This document shows, one piece after another, positions 17,024-25,751 of a stretch of 64,000 nt of DNA. A model generated the notes under the pieces. That model worked only from the letters and a program-made list of their open reading frames with translations, ran no database searches and was not told the origin of the DNA. The position numbers were made by a program, and so were the translations under genes. Within the stretch, counting starts at the first letter, position 1. Each line of letters starts with the position of its first letter. The stretch covers positions 2,666,001 through 2,730,000 of the forward strand of contig CBDCSI010000001.1 in NCBI GenBank assembly GCA_965221505.1. The letters are read 5' to 3'. Source of the stretch: CAZPXZ01 sp965221505. Lineage in GTDB: Bacteria; Pseudomonadota; Alphaproteobacteria; Rhodobacterales; CAZPXZ01.

Positions 17024-17413
17024 ATGGACCCGACCCGAGCGCATGAGCGCCCCGTATCGCCTCACCTGCAGGTCTACCGCCTGCCGCTTCTGGCGTGGCT
17101 CTCGATCCTCCACCGGGTCTCCGGGATGGCCCTGGGCCTGGGCGCGGTTTACCTGGTGGCCTGGTTCCTGGCCGCCGCCGCCGGGCCGGAATGGTTCGGT
17201 CGCGTGGCGGCCTTTACCGGCAGCGTCCCGGGGGCGACAATCCTGTTCCTGATCTCGGCCGCCTTCTTCTACCATTTCTGCAACGGCATCCGGCACCTGG
17301 TCTGGGACGCGGGCTACGGCTTCGAACTCGGCACCGCGCGGGGCAGCGGCCGGGCGACGCTGGCGGTCGCCGCGCTGCTCACCGTCCTGCTCTGGCTGTG
17401 GGTCCTGCTCTAG
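17024..17413 (+). CDS. sdhC: Succinate dehydrogenase cytochrome b556 subunit
   Basis: A 129-residue membrane anchor of respiratory complex II. It has the family signature RPVSPHLQVYRLPLLAWLSILHRVSG at residues 9-34, with Ser and Arg contributing to the quinone site. Three TM helices follow, and HFCNGIRHLVWD carries the heme-ligand His. ATG 17024 gives the usual N-terminus; the longer frame upstream is non-homologous. It begins the sdhCDAB operon; sdhD follows after 7 bases. Confidence 0.95.
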   Translation: MDPTRAHERPVSPHLQVYRLPLLAWLSILHRVSGMALGLGAVYLVAWFLAAAAGPEWFGRVAAFTGSVPGATILFLISAAFFYHFCNGIRHLVWDAGYGFELGTARGSGRATLAVAALLTVLLWLWVLL

Positions 17414-17420
17414 GCCCTCC

Positions 17421-17801
17421 ATGGCTTCCCGGTCCGCACCTCGACGTACGCGCCTCGGCTCCGCGCACGAAGGCACCCGCCACTGGTGGGCGCAACGGTT
17501 GAGCGCCGTCGCGATGGTTCTCCTGACGCTCGCCTTCCTGCCGGTTTTCGCGTCCGTCGCCGGCGGCGAGCTGGGCGCCGCCGAAGCGGTCTACGGGCAT
17601 CCGTTCCACGCCCTCGCCGCGATCCTGTTTCTCGTCGCCGCCGTCTACCATCTGCAACTCGGGGTGCAGGTCGTGGTCGAGGACTACGTCCATCACGGCG
17701 GATGGAAGGCGGCGCTCCTGGCCTGCAACACGCTGGGCTGCATCCTGCTCGGCGCCGCCGGCGCGTTCGCGGTGCTGCTTCTCGCGCTGCGCGCAAGCTG
17801 A
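17421..17801 (+). CDS. sdhD: Succinate dehydrogenase hydrophobic anchor subunit
   Basis: A 126-residue anchor with three TM helices. It opens with a basic stretch and then GSAHEGTRHWWAQRLSAVAMVLL, the typical SdhD start. The heme-binding region is HLQLGVQVVVEDYVHH, with the second axial His and the Asp-Tyr of the quinone pocket. The complex passes succinate electrons to ubiquinone at the inner membrane. The stop TGA is part of the ribosome site for sdhA. Confidence 0.93.
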   Translation: MASRSAPRRTRLGSAHEGTRHWWAQRLSAVAMVLLTLAFLPVFASVAGGELGAAEAVYGHPFHALAAILFLVAAVYHLQLGVQVVVEDYVHHGGWKAALLACNTLGCILLGAAGAFAVLLLALRAS

Positions 17802-17812
17802 GGACCGCTGCC

Positions 17813-19603
17813 TTGTCCGCCTACGAGGTGACCGAACACGCATACGACGCCGTCGTCGTGGGCGCAGGAGGGTCGGGCCTTCGCGCAGCCCTCGGATGCG
17901 CCGAGGCCGGGCTGAAGACGGCCTGCGTCAGCAAGCTCTTTCCAACGCGCTCCCATACGGTCGCAGCCCAGGGCGGCATCGCGGCCACGCTCGGCAACAT
18001 GGGGCCGGACGACTGGCGCTGGCACATGTACGACACCGTCAAGGGGGCGGACTGGCTCGGCGACCAGGACGCGATCGAGTATCTTTGCCGCGAGGCGCCG
18101 GCCGCGATCTACGAGCTGGAGCATTACGGAGTCCCGTTCTCCCGGACCGGCGACGGCCGGATCTACCAGCGGCCGTTCGGCGGCCACATGCAGAATTACG
18201 GCGAAGGTCCGCCGGTGCAGCGCACCTGCGCTGCCGCCGACCGAACGGGCCACGCCATCCTGCACACGCTGTACGGGCAGTCGCTCCGGCGGCAGACCGA
18301 ATTCTTCATCGAGTACTTCGCCCTCGACCTGCTCATGTCGGAGGACGGCGCCTGCGAGGGGATCGTGGCGTGGAACCTCGACGACGGCTCGTTGCACGCG
18401 TTTCGCGCCAAGACGGTCGTCCTGGCCACCGGCGGTTACGGCCGGGCCTACTATTCGGCGACGTCCGCCCATTCCTGCACCGGCGACGGCGGCGGCATGA
18501 CGGCCCGCGCGGGACTGCCGCTGCAAGACATGGAGTTCGTCCAGTTCCACCCGACCGGCATCTACGGCGCGGGCGTGCTGATCACCGAGGGAGCGCGCGG
18601 CGAGGGCGGCTACCTGACCAACGCCGAGGGCGAGCGCTTCATGGAGCGCTACGCGCCGACGGCGAAGGACCTCGCCTCCCGCGACGTGGTGTCGCGGTCC
18701 ATGACGATCGAGATCCGGGAAGGACGGGGCGTGGGCCCGGAGAAGGACCACTGCCATCTCCATCTCGACCACCTGCCGGAAGCGGTGCTCGCCGAGCGGC
18801 TGCCCGGGATCACCGAGAGCGCCCGCATCTTCGCGAACGTGGACCTGACCCGGGATCCGATCCCGGTCCTGCCCACGGTTCACTACAACATGGGCGGCAT
18901 TCCCTGCAATTACTGGGGCGAAGCCGTCGCGCCCAAAGACGGCGACGCGGACGCGATCGTGCCGGGGCTGATGGCGGTGGGCGAAGCCGCCTGCGTGTCC
19001 GTGCACGGCGCCAACCGCCTCGGTTCCAACTCCCTGACCGACCTCATCGTGTTCGGCCGCGCCGCCGGCATCCGCGCCGGGCGCACGATCGATCCCGATT
19101 CCAGCCCGCCTGCGGTGAACCGGTCGGCGCTCGAGCGGATCCTGGACCGGTTCGACCGGACGCGGCATGCCGACGGCGGAACGCCGACCGCATCCGTCCG
19201 GCTCGCGTTGCAGCGCGCGATGCAGGAGGACGCGGCCGTGTTTCGCGACCGGGCGACGCTGGAGAGCGGCTGCCGGCGGGTCGGGGAAGTCCGGGAAGCG
19301 CTCGCCGACCTCAAGGTGCACGACCGCTCGCTGATCTGGAACTCCGACCTGATGGAGACCTTCGAGTTGCAGAACCTGATGGACAACGCGCTCGCGACCG
19401 TCCATTCGGCGCGCGCCCGGGAAGAGAGCCGCGGCGCCCATGCGCGGGAGGACTTCCCGGACCGGAACGACGAAACCTGGATGAAGCACTCGCTGGCTCG
19501 GGTCGGCGAGGACGGAACGGTGTCGCTGGAATACCGGCCCGTTCACAGCCAGCCTCTGACGGACGGGATCGAGTCGATTCCGCCCAAGGCGCGGGTCTAC
19601 TGA
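17813..19603 (+). CDS. sdhA: Succinate dehydrogenase flavoprotein subunit
   Basis: A 596-residue flavoprotein that oxidises succinate to fumarate. The FAD-binding start DAVVVGAGGSGLRAALG is intact, and SHTVAAQGGIAATLGN contains the His that carries covalent FAD. The catalytic HPTGIYGAG-LITEGARGEGGYL and the C-terminal RGAHAREDFPDRND block are present. No ATG precedes the conserved region: TTG 17813 is the start, with GAGGA eight bases upstream overlapping the sdhD stop, and it gives the normal length. Third gene of sdhCDAB. Confidence 0.96.
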   Translation: MSAYEVTEHAYDAVVVGAGGSGLRAALGCAEAGLKTACVSKLFPTRSHTVAAQGGIAATLGNMGPDDWRWHMYDTVKGADWLGDQDAIEYLCREAPAAIYELEHYGVPFSRTGDGRIYQRPFGGHMQNYGEGPPVQRTCAAADRTGHAILHTLYGQSLRRQTEFFIEYFALDLLMSEDGACEGIVAWNLDDGSLHAFRAKTVVLATGGYGRAYYSATSAHSCTGDGGGMTARAGLPLQDMEFVQFHPTGIYGAGVLITEGARGEGGYLTNAEGERFMERYAPTAKDLASRDVVSRSMTIEIREGRGVGPEKDHCHLHLDHLPEAVLAERLPGITESARIFANVDLTRDPIPVLPTVHYNMGGIPCNYWGEAVAPKDGDADAIVPGLMAVGEAACVSVHGANRLGSNSLTDLIVFGRAAGIRAGRTIDPDSSPPAVNRSALERILDRFDRTRHADGGTPTASVRLALQRAMQEDAAVFRDRATLESGCRRVGEVREALADLKVHDRSLIWNSDLMETFELQNLMDNALATVHSARAREESRGAHAREDFPDRNDETWMKHSLARVGEDGTVSLEYRPVHSQPLTDGIESIPPKARVY

Positions 19604-19633
19604 ACCGGGGCGGCGGCAGAGAGGACGACGACG

Positions 19634-20413
19634 ATGGCGGAATACGTGCTGCCCCCGAATTCGCGCATCCGGGAGGGACGCGCCTGGCCGGCCGCCGAAG
19701 GCATGAAGCGCCCGCGGGCGTTTCGCATCTACCGCTGGAATCCGGACGACGCCGAGAATCCGCGCGTCGACACCTACCGGATCGATCTGGACGACTGCGG
19801 GCCGATGGTTCTCGACGCCGTCATCAAGATCAAGAACGAGATCGACCCGACGCTGACGTTCCGTCGCTCCTGCCGGGAGGGGATTTGCGGCTCCTGCGCG
19901 ATGAACGTCGACGGTACCAACACGCTCGCCTGCACCAAGCCGATCCGGGAGATCCGGTCGACGGTGCGAATCTACCCGCTGCCGCACATGCCGGTCGTGA
20001 AGGACCTGGTGCCGGACCTGACCCGGTTCTACGAGCAGCACGCCATGATGAAGCCGTGGCTGGAGGCCGGCGCAAACGAGCCCTCGACCGAGTGGCGCCA
20101 GTCGGCGGACGAGCGCCGGCAGCTGGACGGGCTCTACGAATGCGTGCTGTGCGCCTGCTGTTCCACGAGTTGTCCGAGCTACTGGTGGAACGGCGAGCGG
20201 TATATGGGGCCGGCGGCGCTCCTGCACGCCTATCGCTGGCTCATCGACAGCCGCGACGGCGCCACGGGCGAACGGCTGGACACCCTCGAGGATCCCTTCC
20301 GCCTCTACCGGTGCCACACGATCATGAATTGCGCGGAAGCCTGTCCGAAGGGCCTGAACCCGGCGCGGGCGATCGCCGAGATCAAGAAGATGATGGTCGA
20401 GCGGCAGATGTAG
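19634..20413 (+). CDS. sdhB: Succinate dehydrogenase iron-sulfur subunit
   Basis: A 259-residue subunit. The [2Fe-2S] motif is CREGICGSCAMNVDGTNTLAC (about residues 80-100). The C-terminal half holds CVLCACCSTSCPSYWW and CHTIMNCAEACPKGLNP, which bind the [4Fe-4S] and [3Fe-4S] clusters. It carries electrons from FAD to the quinone site formed with SdhC/D. It ends in TAG, which shows that TAG is a normal stop in this genome. Confidence 0.96.
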   Translation: MAEYVLPPNSRIREGRAWPAAEGMKRPRAFRIYRWNPDDAENPRVDTYRIDLDDCGPMVLDAVIKIKNEIDPTLTFRRSCREGICGSCAMNVDGTNTLACTKPIREIRSTVRIYPLPHMPVVKDLVPDLTRFYEQHAMMKPWLEAGANEPSTEWRQSADERRQLDGLYECVLCACCSTSCPSYWWNGERYMGPAALLHAYRWLIDSRDGATGERLDTLEDPFRLYRCHTIMNCAEACPKGLNPARAIAEIKKMMVERQM

Positions 20414-20991
20414 GACCCGCTGCCCGGACAGCATTCCTCTCGCGAAAATTGCGGAACGCCGGGGTACCGGCAGGGAGCTCTGCAGGCCGGCCTTCCGGGT
20501 CTGCGTCTCCCCGCTCGCTTCGACTTGAGCGGCAGGGTTTGCGCATCGTTGCGGCCGCCGGCGCCGACCTCGGGCGCGTGCCTGCGTCCCGGCTCCCGGA
20601 GACGGTCCGGATCGCCTCGCGACAGTCCGGCTCGAACGGGCGCTGCCCGCGCTTGCAGGCACGCAAACGACCGAGGCGCCCTCCTGTCTCCGCGGTCGGC
20701 GCGAAGAGCGTCAGAGGATCGCCCCTCCGGCCCCTCGAGGAGTGCCCGAGGGGGACGAGATCCGACCCGTTTCGCTGCGTGCGCCCCGGATCGACCTCGC
20801 ACGATCGCTCGGTCCGCTCCAGCGCGGGAGCGTCTGCTCGCAGCGACCGTTCGGCCGGCAATTCGCAGCAGACATGCGGGCCGAAAGGACCGGCGACGCT
20901 CGAGACACGCAACCCTGTCGCGGTCGCGGCCGACATTGCCGTGCGGATCGGCGAATTAACATGTTCCACACACGAGAATACGATTGTCTTC
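20414..20991. other. Intergenic, no gene seen
   Basis: No frame has recognisable protein content. It contains one short inverted repeat, GCCGG-GGTA-CCGGC, about 55 bases after the sdhB stop, too weak to call a terminator. A lower-GC patch just before 20992 (around tgttccacacacgagaata) probably holds the promoter of the antitoxin gene. Confidence 0.45.
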
Positions 20992-21222
20992 ATGTCCAGG
21001 ACGATCCAGATTCGCAATGTGCCGGACGAGCTTCACCGTCGGCTGAAAGCCCGCGCGGCTCTAGCCGGTTTGTCGATGTCGGAATACGCACTCCGGGAGA
21101 TCGCGCAGTCGCTGTCGCGGCCGACGCGCGCCGAGGTCTTCGCGCGGATCGCCGACCTGCCGCCGATCGAGTCGGATCCGCCGACAGCCGACGTGTTGCG
21201 GGACGAACGGGAACGGCGCTGA
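20992..21222 (+). CDS. FitA/VapB-like ribbon-helix-helix antitoxin
   Basis: A 76-residue protein. The N-terminus TIQIRNVPDELHRRLKARAALAGLSMSEYALREI is a typical ribbon-helix-helix DNA-binding domain of FitA/VapB-like antitoxins. The C-terminal tail (RPTRAEVFARIADLPP, then an acidic linker) would wrap the cognate PIN toxin encoded immediately downstream. Such antitoxins repress their own promoter. ATG 20992 is the natural start, since the homologous region begins right there. Confidence 0.85.
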   Translation: MSRTIQIRNVPDELHRRLKARAALAGLSMSEYALREIAQSLSRPTRAEVFARIADLPPIESDPPTADVLRDERERR

Positions 21223-21238
21223 ACCGATCGCGACCGCG

Positions 21239-21646
21239 ACGGTATCGGACGCATCGTTCGTCGTCGAACTGGTTCTCGGCACGCATATCGGGGCGAGGGT
21301 TCGCGAGCGCCTGCAAGATCCGGGCGTCTCCCTGTACGCTCCGGATCTTCTCGACCTCGAAGTTCTCGACGTCTTGCGGCGGCATGTGCAGACCGGGACC
21401 GTAGCCGCGGACCGTGCCGAGTCGGCGGTGCGGAGGCTCGACGAGCTCGATCTCCAGCGCCGTCGACACGGACCGACGCTGCCGCAACTCTGGTCCTGGC
21501 GCGCCAACCTCACCGCGTACGACGCGGCATGCGTCGCTTTGGCGGTGGCCCTGGATGTGTCGCTCCTCACTGCCGACGCACGCCTGTCGAGGGCGCCGGG
21601 CCTCCTCGAGCCGGTAGAGCTGTTCCGTTCCCGTACGATCCGTTAG
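21239..21646 (+). pseudogene. VapC-like PIN toxin lacking a canonical start codon
   Basis: The frame encodes about 135 residues with all PIN acidic residues: the first Asp in VSDASFVVELVLG, the Glu in DLLDLEVLDVLRR, the Asp in LTAYDAACVALA and the Asp in LLTADARL. It should be a Mg-dependent endoribonuclease paired with the antitoxin before it. No ATG, GTG or TTG exists in frame between the antitoxin and the first Asp. The expected start position is ACG at 21239, one transition from ATG; ATC at 21227 is the only other idea. The first usable codon, TTG 21374, would remove the first third, including a catalytic Asp. I therefore treat it as start-codon-inactivated or non-canonically started. Confidence 0.65.
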
Positions 21647-22161
21647 CTCGCCCGTCGCAAGGCGCCGTTGCCGCCGGCCGCAGCGGTCTGCCGAGCTACG
21701 CACCAGACCGGCCGACTTCATGCCGAGGCGAGGCGTTCGTCCCTCGCTCGCCGAGAGCGAGCCGGAACCCCGTTCGGTGCGAAGGGTCCTGCCGTTCCGC
21801 ACCGGGACGCCACGCCGTAACCGCTGACATGCGGCGCCGAGCGCGGCTTTGCGGACATGGCATCGCATTGCCGCTTCCCGGCTTCCCCGGGCGCAGACGA
21901 CGTCATGCGCCCGGTCGGGCGGAGCCGGTCCGCGAGGAACGGTCCCGGCCTCGACCCGGCGCACCGGGCCGCAAGCTCTCGACGCTTCGGATCGAAAGGC
22001 TGCGCGATTCGGCGACGGCCGGCTCCCCGGGAAAACGCCCGGCTTCCCGCGCAGTCTTCCCGCCGACGGACAACCTCGCCGTGCGCGGCGCCACGCTCCG
22101 ATCCTCCGGCATCGAGACGTACAGGCGCAACGGAGAACGGAGGTCTGCTCCGGAGTCAAGG
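21647..22161. other. Intergenic, no gene seen
   Basis: A GC-rich region between two convergent units, the VapC-like gene (+) and the FGE-like gene (-). No frame shows family features. A small inverted repeat (CCGGG-AAAACG-CCCGG) lies near 22030 but lacks a T tract. Confidence 0.4.
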
Positions 22162-23109
22162 TCACTGCGCGAGCGTGCGGGCCACTCGGAAGCCGATGAT
22201 GACGGCCCGGAGATCCGGACGGTTTCCGGTGCGAGACGCCGAGCGGAGGTTTACCGGATCGTTGCTCCAGGCCCCGCCGCGTATCACGCGAGCGGCGCAA
22301 TCTCCGCTCTCCCAGGCGCTGCCGTCGTCAGGCGCTCCCGCATAGCCCCAATTATGGCAATCCTGGGTCCATTCCCAGGCGTTGCCGATCGCGTCATGCA
22401 GGCCGAACCCGTTCGCCGCGAAGCTCCCCACCGGAGAAGTCCTGGCGAAACCGTCGTCGCAGAAGGGTCCCGGAATGATGGTGGGTCCTGTCCCGTCGGT
22501 CCCGTTGGCAAAGAGGCACTGGTCGTCCCAGCCGTCTCCCCAGAACCGAACCGTCGTCGACCCCGCCCTCGCCGCGTATTCCCATTCCGATTCGCTCGGC
22601 AGTCGGTACGTCTTGCCGGTCTTGCGCGAGAGCCAGCGAACGTAGGCCTGCGCATCCTCCCAGCTCACGCAAACGACCGGATGGGATTCGTCCTGTCCGA
22701 ACCCCGGATCGTGCCAGCCGCGATGCGACCGTTCCTCCCACTGGCCGTCCTCCTTCGTCCTGCAGGACCCCGGACGGCCGGTTTCCGACGCGAAACGGCC
22801 GAACTCCCCGACGGTCACTTCGTACTTTCCGATCGCGAAGGGTTCGCCGACGGTCACGGTATGCGGCGGGACCTCGAAGAACGTCCGATGGGGATCGCTT
22901 TCCGGCGAGCCCATCCGGAACGATCCCGCAGGCACCGCCACCATTTCCGGACACTCCGCACAATCGCGAAACGAGTCTCCCTCCGAGATCGCTTCCGCCG
23001 TATCGTCGGCGCCGGTCGCTGCCCCGGTCGCGCCCGCGGTCCCGGAGAACAGGAGCAGAGATATGCAGCCCGCCGTCAGGACGAGCCGCGCCGCATTTCG
23101 ATTCGTCAT
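22162..23109 (-). CDS. Exported FGE-sulfatase/SUMF1-domain protein, paralog A
   Basis: A 315-residue protein. A Sec signal (residues 8-27, ending in an AGATGAA repeat) precedes the mature start DSFRDCAECPEMVAVPAGSF-RMGSPESDP, the hallmark of exported FGE-sulfatase (PF03781) domains. Core blocks are HPVVCVSWEDAQAYVRWLS, YRLPSESEWEYAARAG and GFGLHDAIGNAWEWTQDC. The end is RVIRGGAWSNDPVNLRSASR, then PDLR and IIGFRVAR. The two cysteines that real formylglycine-generating enzymes carry after the RGGSW block are absent, so oxidase activity is unlikely. The fold is C-type-lectin-like, so ligand binding is more plausible. Seven or more Cys suggest disulfides outside the cytoplasm. A GGAAAGGAAA ribosome site precedes ATG 23109. 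Confidence 0.85.
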   Translation of the reverse strand: MTNRNAARLVLTAGCISLLLFSGTAGATGAATGADDTAEAISEGDSFRDCAECPEMVAVPAGSFRMGSPESDPHRTFFEVPPHTVTVGEPFAIGKYEVTVGEFGRFASETGRPGSCRTKEDGQWEERSHRGWHDPGFGQDESHPVVCVSWEDAQAYVRWLSRKTGKTYRLPSESEWEYAARAGSTTVRFWGDGWDDQCLFANGTDGTGPTIIPGPFCDDGFARTSPVGSFAANGFGLHDAIGNAWEWTQDCHNWGYAGAPDDGSAWESGDCAARVIRGGAWSNDPVNLRSASRTGNRPDLRAVIIGFRVARTLAQ

Positions 23110-23294
23110 GATTTCCTTTCCGTCGCTGCGGTCGTGTCCGGCCGATACCGGTCTCGCGCGCAGGGGTCCCTTGTCCTCTTCGATTCCCTCTCCTGACCGC
23201 AGCGCCCCGCGCCCGCTTCCGATCGTCCGGCGGCGAGACGACCCGAAGGACAGGGTCTCGCGGAATCGCAGCCGAGACGTGCGGAACGACGGCA

Positions 23295-24242
23295 TCAAGG
23301 AGAGATCGTTCGCGCCACGCGGAAGCCGACGATCGGGGCCCGGAGGTCCGGACGGTTTCCGACGCGCCCCGCCGAGCGGAGATCCTTCGGATCGTTCGTG
23401 TAGCCCCCGCCGCGCATCACCCGAACGGTGCAATCCCCGCTTTCCCAGGCGCTTCCGTCGGAAGGCGCTCCTTCGTATTTTAAGTTGTGGCAATCCTGCG
23501 TCCACTCCCACGCGTTGCCGAGCGCGTCATGCAGACCGAACCCGTTCGCCGCGAAGGTTCCGACCGGAGCGGTCCTCTCGAAACCGTCGTCGCAAATCGG
23601 TCCCTGCGTGAAGGACGCGTTCGCCTCGTCGGCCCCGTTCGCAAAAAGGCACTGGTCGTCCCAGCCGTCGCCCCAGAACCGAACCGTCGACGAGCCCCCT
23701 CTCGCCGCATATTCCCATTCCGATTCGCTCGGCAGCCGATACGACTTGCCCGTCCTTCTCGACAGCCAGCGAACGTACGCCTGCGCGTCCTCCCAGCTCA
23801 CGCAAACGACCGGATGGGATTCGTCCTGCCCGAACCCCGGATCGTGCCAGCCGCGATAGGACCGTTCCTCCCACTCGCCGTCTTCCTTCGTGTTGCACGA
23901 CCCCGGACGACCGGTTTCCGACGCGAAGCGGCCGTATTCCGCAACGGTCACCTCGTGTTTTCCGACCGCAAACGGCTCCCGAAACGTAACCGCATGCACC
24001 GGGACCTCGTCGACGAACCGGTCCGGGTCGCTTTCCGGCGAGCCCATCGAATAGGTTCCTGCGGGCACCACCACCATCTGGGGGCATTCGGCGCAGTCGC
24101 GAAACGATTCGCCTTCCGGGAGCGCCGCCTCCGAATCGCCGGCGCCGGCACTTGCCGCACCGGTCGCGCCCGCAGTCCCCGGAAGAGGAGCCAGGCAGAG
24201 CGATCCCGCGACCAGGGCGAACCACGCCGCAAATCGATACAT
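23295..24242 (-). CDS. Exported FGE-sulfatase/SUMF1-domain protein, paralog B
   Basis: It is 315 residues, the same length as paralog A and highly similar along its whole length, including the Ala/Gly-rich stretch after the signal peptide (TAGATGAAS). It shares DCAECPQMVVVPAGTYSMGSPESDP, DPGFGQDESHPVVCVSWEDAQ and GFGLHDALGNAWEWTQDC. It differs mainly in loops (NLKYEGAPSDG) and at the end: RVMRGGGYTNDPKDLRSAGR. It also lacks the catalytic Cys pair. A and B look like a recent tandem duplication. Start ATG 24242 has GGAGG close upstream. 185 bases separate it from paralog A. Confidence 0.85.
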   Translation of the reverse strand: MYRFAAWFALVAGSLCLAPLPGTAGATGAASAGAGDSEAALPEGESFRDCAECPQMVVVPAGTYSMGSPESDPDRFVDEVPVHAVTFREPFAVGKHEVTVAEYGRFASETGRPGSCNTKEDGEWEERSYRGWHDPGFGQDESHPVVCVSWEDAQAYVRWLSRRTGKSYRLPSESEWEYAARGGSSTVRFWGDGWDDQCLFANGADEANASFTQGPICDDGFERTAPVGTFAANGFGLHDALGNAWEWTQDCHNLKYEGAPSDGSAWESGDCTVRVMRGGGYTNDPKDLRSAGRVGNRPDLRAPIVGFRVARTISP

Positions 24243-24348
24243 CGTGCCTCCCTCCCCGTTTGTCACGGTCGAGTCCGGCCGCCCCCGGTTACGCGCGTCG
24301 CCCGGCGTTTTCGGGCCGAACGCCGACGCCGCTACGGCAGTATGCGAA

Positions 24349-25347
24349 TCACGGAGTCGAGGAGCGCGCCACGCGAAATCCGACCGTGTGATGTCGCGTA
24401 TCGGGGCCAAAGCCGATTCGGTCGTTTCGCCGCAGAAGCGCCCATCCCTGGAAGAACGAGCCGCCACGCACCACGCGCACGTCGCACGCTCCGCTCCTCC
24501 GTGCGCTTCCGCCGGCCAGGACACCGCCGGAGCCGTCGATCCAGCATCCCTGCGTCCATTCCCGCACGTTTCCCCGCACGTCGTACAAGCCGAAGCCGTT
24601 CGGCAGAAAACTGCCTGCGGGCGACGTACGGCGATGCCCGTCGTCGCAGGTCGGCTGATAACTCCCGTTCTCGAACCGGCACCAATCGCGCATGCCGACG
24701 CGCCAATAGCCTGACGTCCGTCCCGCCCTCGACGCGTGCTCCCACTCCGCTTCGCTCAAGAGTCGGTATTCCCGCCCGGTCTTGCCGGACAGCCAGCGAA
24801 CGTAAGCCTGGGCGTCCAGCCAACTCACGCATACGGCCGGATGAGACGCCGCCTGGCCGAATCCCGGATTGCGCCAATTGCGGCCGGGTTCCTTGACGAT
24901 GCTGCCCTTGCGAATCGTCCAGCACGAGTCGCCGTCCGCATGGCCCGTCTCTGACACGAAGCGGCCGTATTCCGCGCGCGTCGTCTCATACGCACCGACC
25001 GCGAACGGTTCGGGAACGGCGTCGCGGTTCGCACTCGCCGACGCCTCGCCCGGAACGTAGACCACGGCAGGAATTACCACCATCTCCGGGCATCCTGCGC
25101 AGTCCCGGAACGACTCCCCGATCGAGAATTCCCGCGGCCCGTAGCCGGCGGGTCCGGCCCCCTCCTCCGCGACCTGGGCGCAACCGAAGAGCAGCGGCAT
25201 CGCGACAAGCAGCGTCAGAAGCGAAGCGACGCGGGGTCGTCCCTCCTCCCGTATGCGAGCGCCCGCGGCGATCGGAATCCGTCGGTCGGACGCCCCGCGA
25301 AACCGCGGCTCCCACATGCGCAATCGCATGTCGCTCGCATTCGACAT
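24349..25347 (-). CDS. FGE-sulfatase/SUMF1-domain lipoprotein, paralog C
   Basis: 332 residues. Unlike A and B it has a lipoprotein signal: LLTLLVAMPLLFGCAQ with the lipobox Cys near residue 56, so it should be lipid-anchored. The domain begins ESFRDCAGCPEMVVIPA, but the MGSP motif is replaced by a shorter VYVPGEASAS stretch. The core SHPAVCVSWLDAQAYVRWLSG and GFGLYDVRGNVREWTQGC are kept. The terminal block RVVRGGSFFQGWALLRRNDR, then GPDTR and TVGFRVAR differs from A and B mainly at scattered positions. The start is uncertain: ATG 25347 has GGGAGG upstream, but it gives a ~38-residue polar stretch before the hydrophobic core; internal ATGs at 25329 or 25317 are possible. Confidence 0.78.
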   Translation of the reverse strand: MSNASDMRLRMWEPRFRGASDRRIPIAAGARIREEGRPRVASLLTLLVAMPLLFGCAQVAEEGAGPAGYGPREFSIGESFRDCAGCPEMVVIPAVVYVPGEASASANRDAVPEPFAVGAYETTRAEYGRFVSETGHADGDSCWTIRKGSIVKEPGRNWRNPGFGQAASHPAVCVSWLDAQAYVRWLSGKTGREYRLLSEAEWEHASRAGRTSGYWRVGMRDWCRFENGSYQPTCDDGHRRTSPAGSFLPNGFGLYDVRGNVREWTQGCWIDGSGGVLAGGSARRSGACDVRVVRGGSFFQGWALLRRNDRIGFGPDTRHHTVGFRVARSSTP

Positions 25348-25751
25348 CGGGGCTCTATCCTCCCGCTACCGTTGCCGGACCCCCGCACCCTACCAGACGC
25401 CGACGCGCGCCGTTCCGCCCCGGCCCCGCTTGTGCGGGGAACTGGCCCCGCTTCCGTCCTGTAGCGCACGGGTCATGCGACGATCGCATGGCCATGCCCG
25501 CAACGACTCGAGCGACCGTTCGTGTCGTCCGAAGCGACCGCAAGTCCCGCGAGCGACTCTCGAACCCACCGGGCATCCTGCGATGCAGGATCCGTCCGCA
25601 ACGTCAGCGGGAGCGCAACCTGCGACCCCGAAGGGCGTCGGCCGGGCGAACGACCGGCATCCAGCGGGCGGGATCGGCGCAACAGGGGATCGCCCGGCGA
25701 CGATCCGGACAACGTCGCTCCGGAATTCGCCGGCCGAGAGCTACGGTTCCC
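25348..25751. other. Intergenic between FGE-like paralogs C and D, no gene seen
   Basis: A 404-base gap, longer than the spacings between paralogs A, B and C. No frame on either strand shows protein features. It may carry a promoter for paralogs C-A. Confidence 0.4.
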
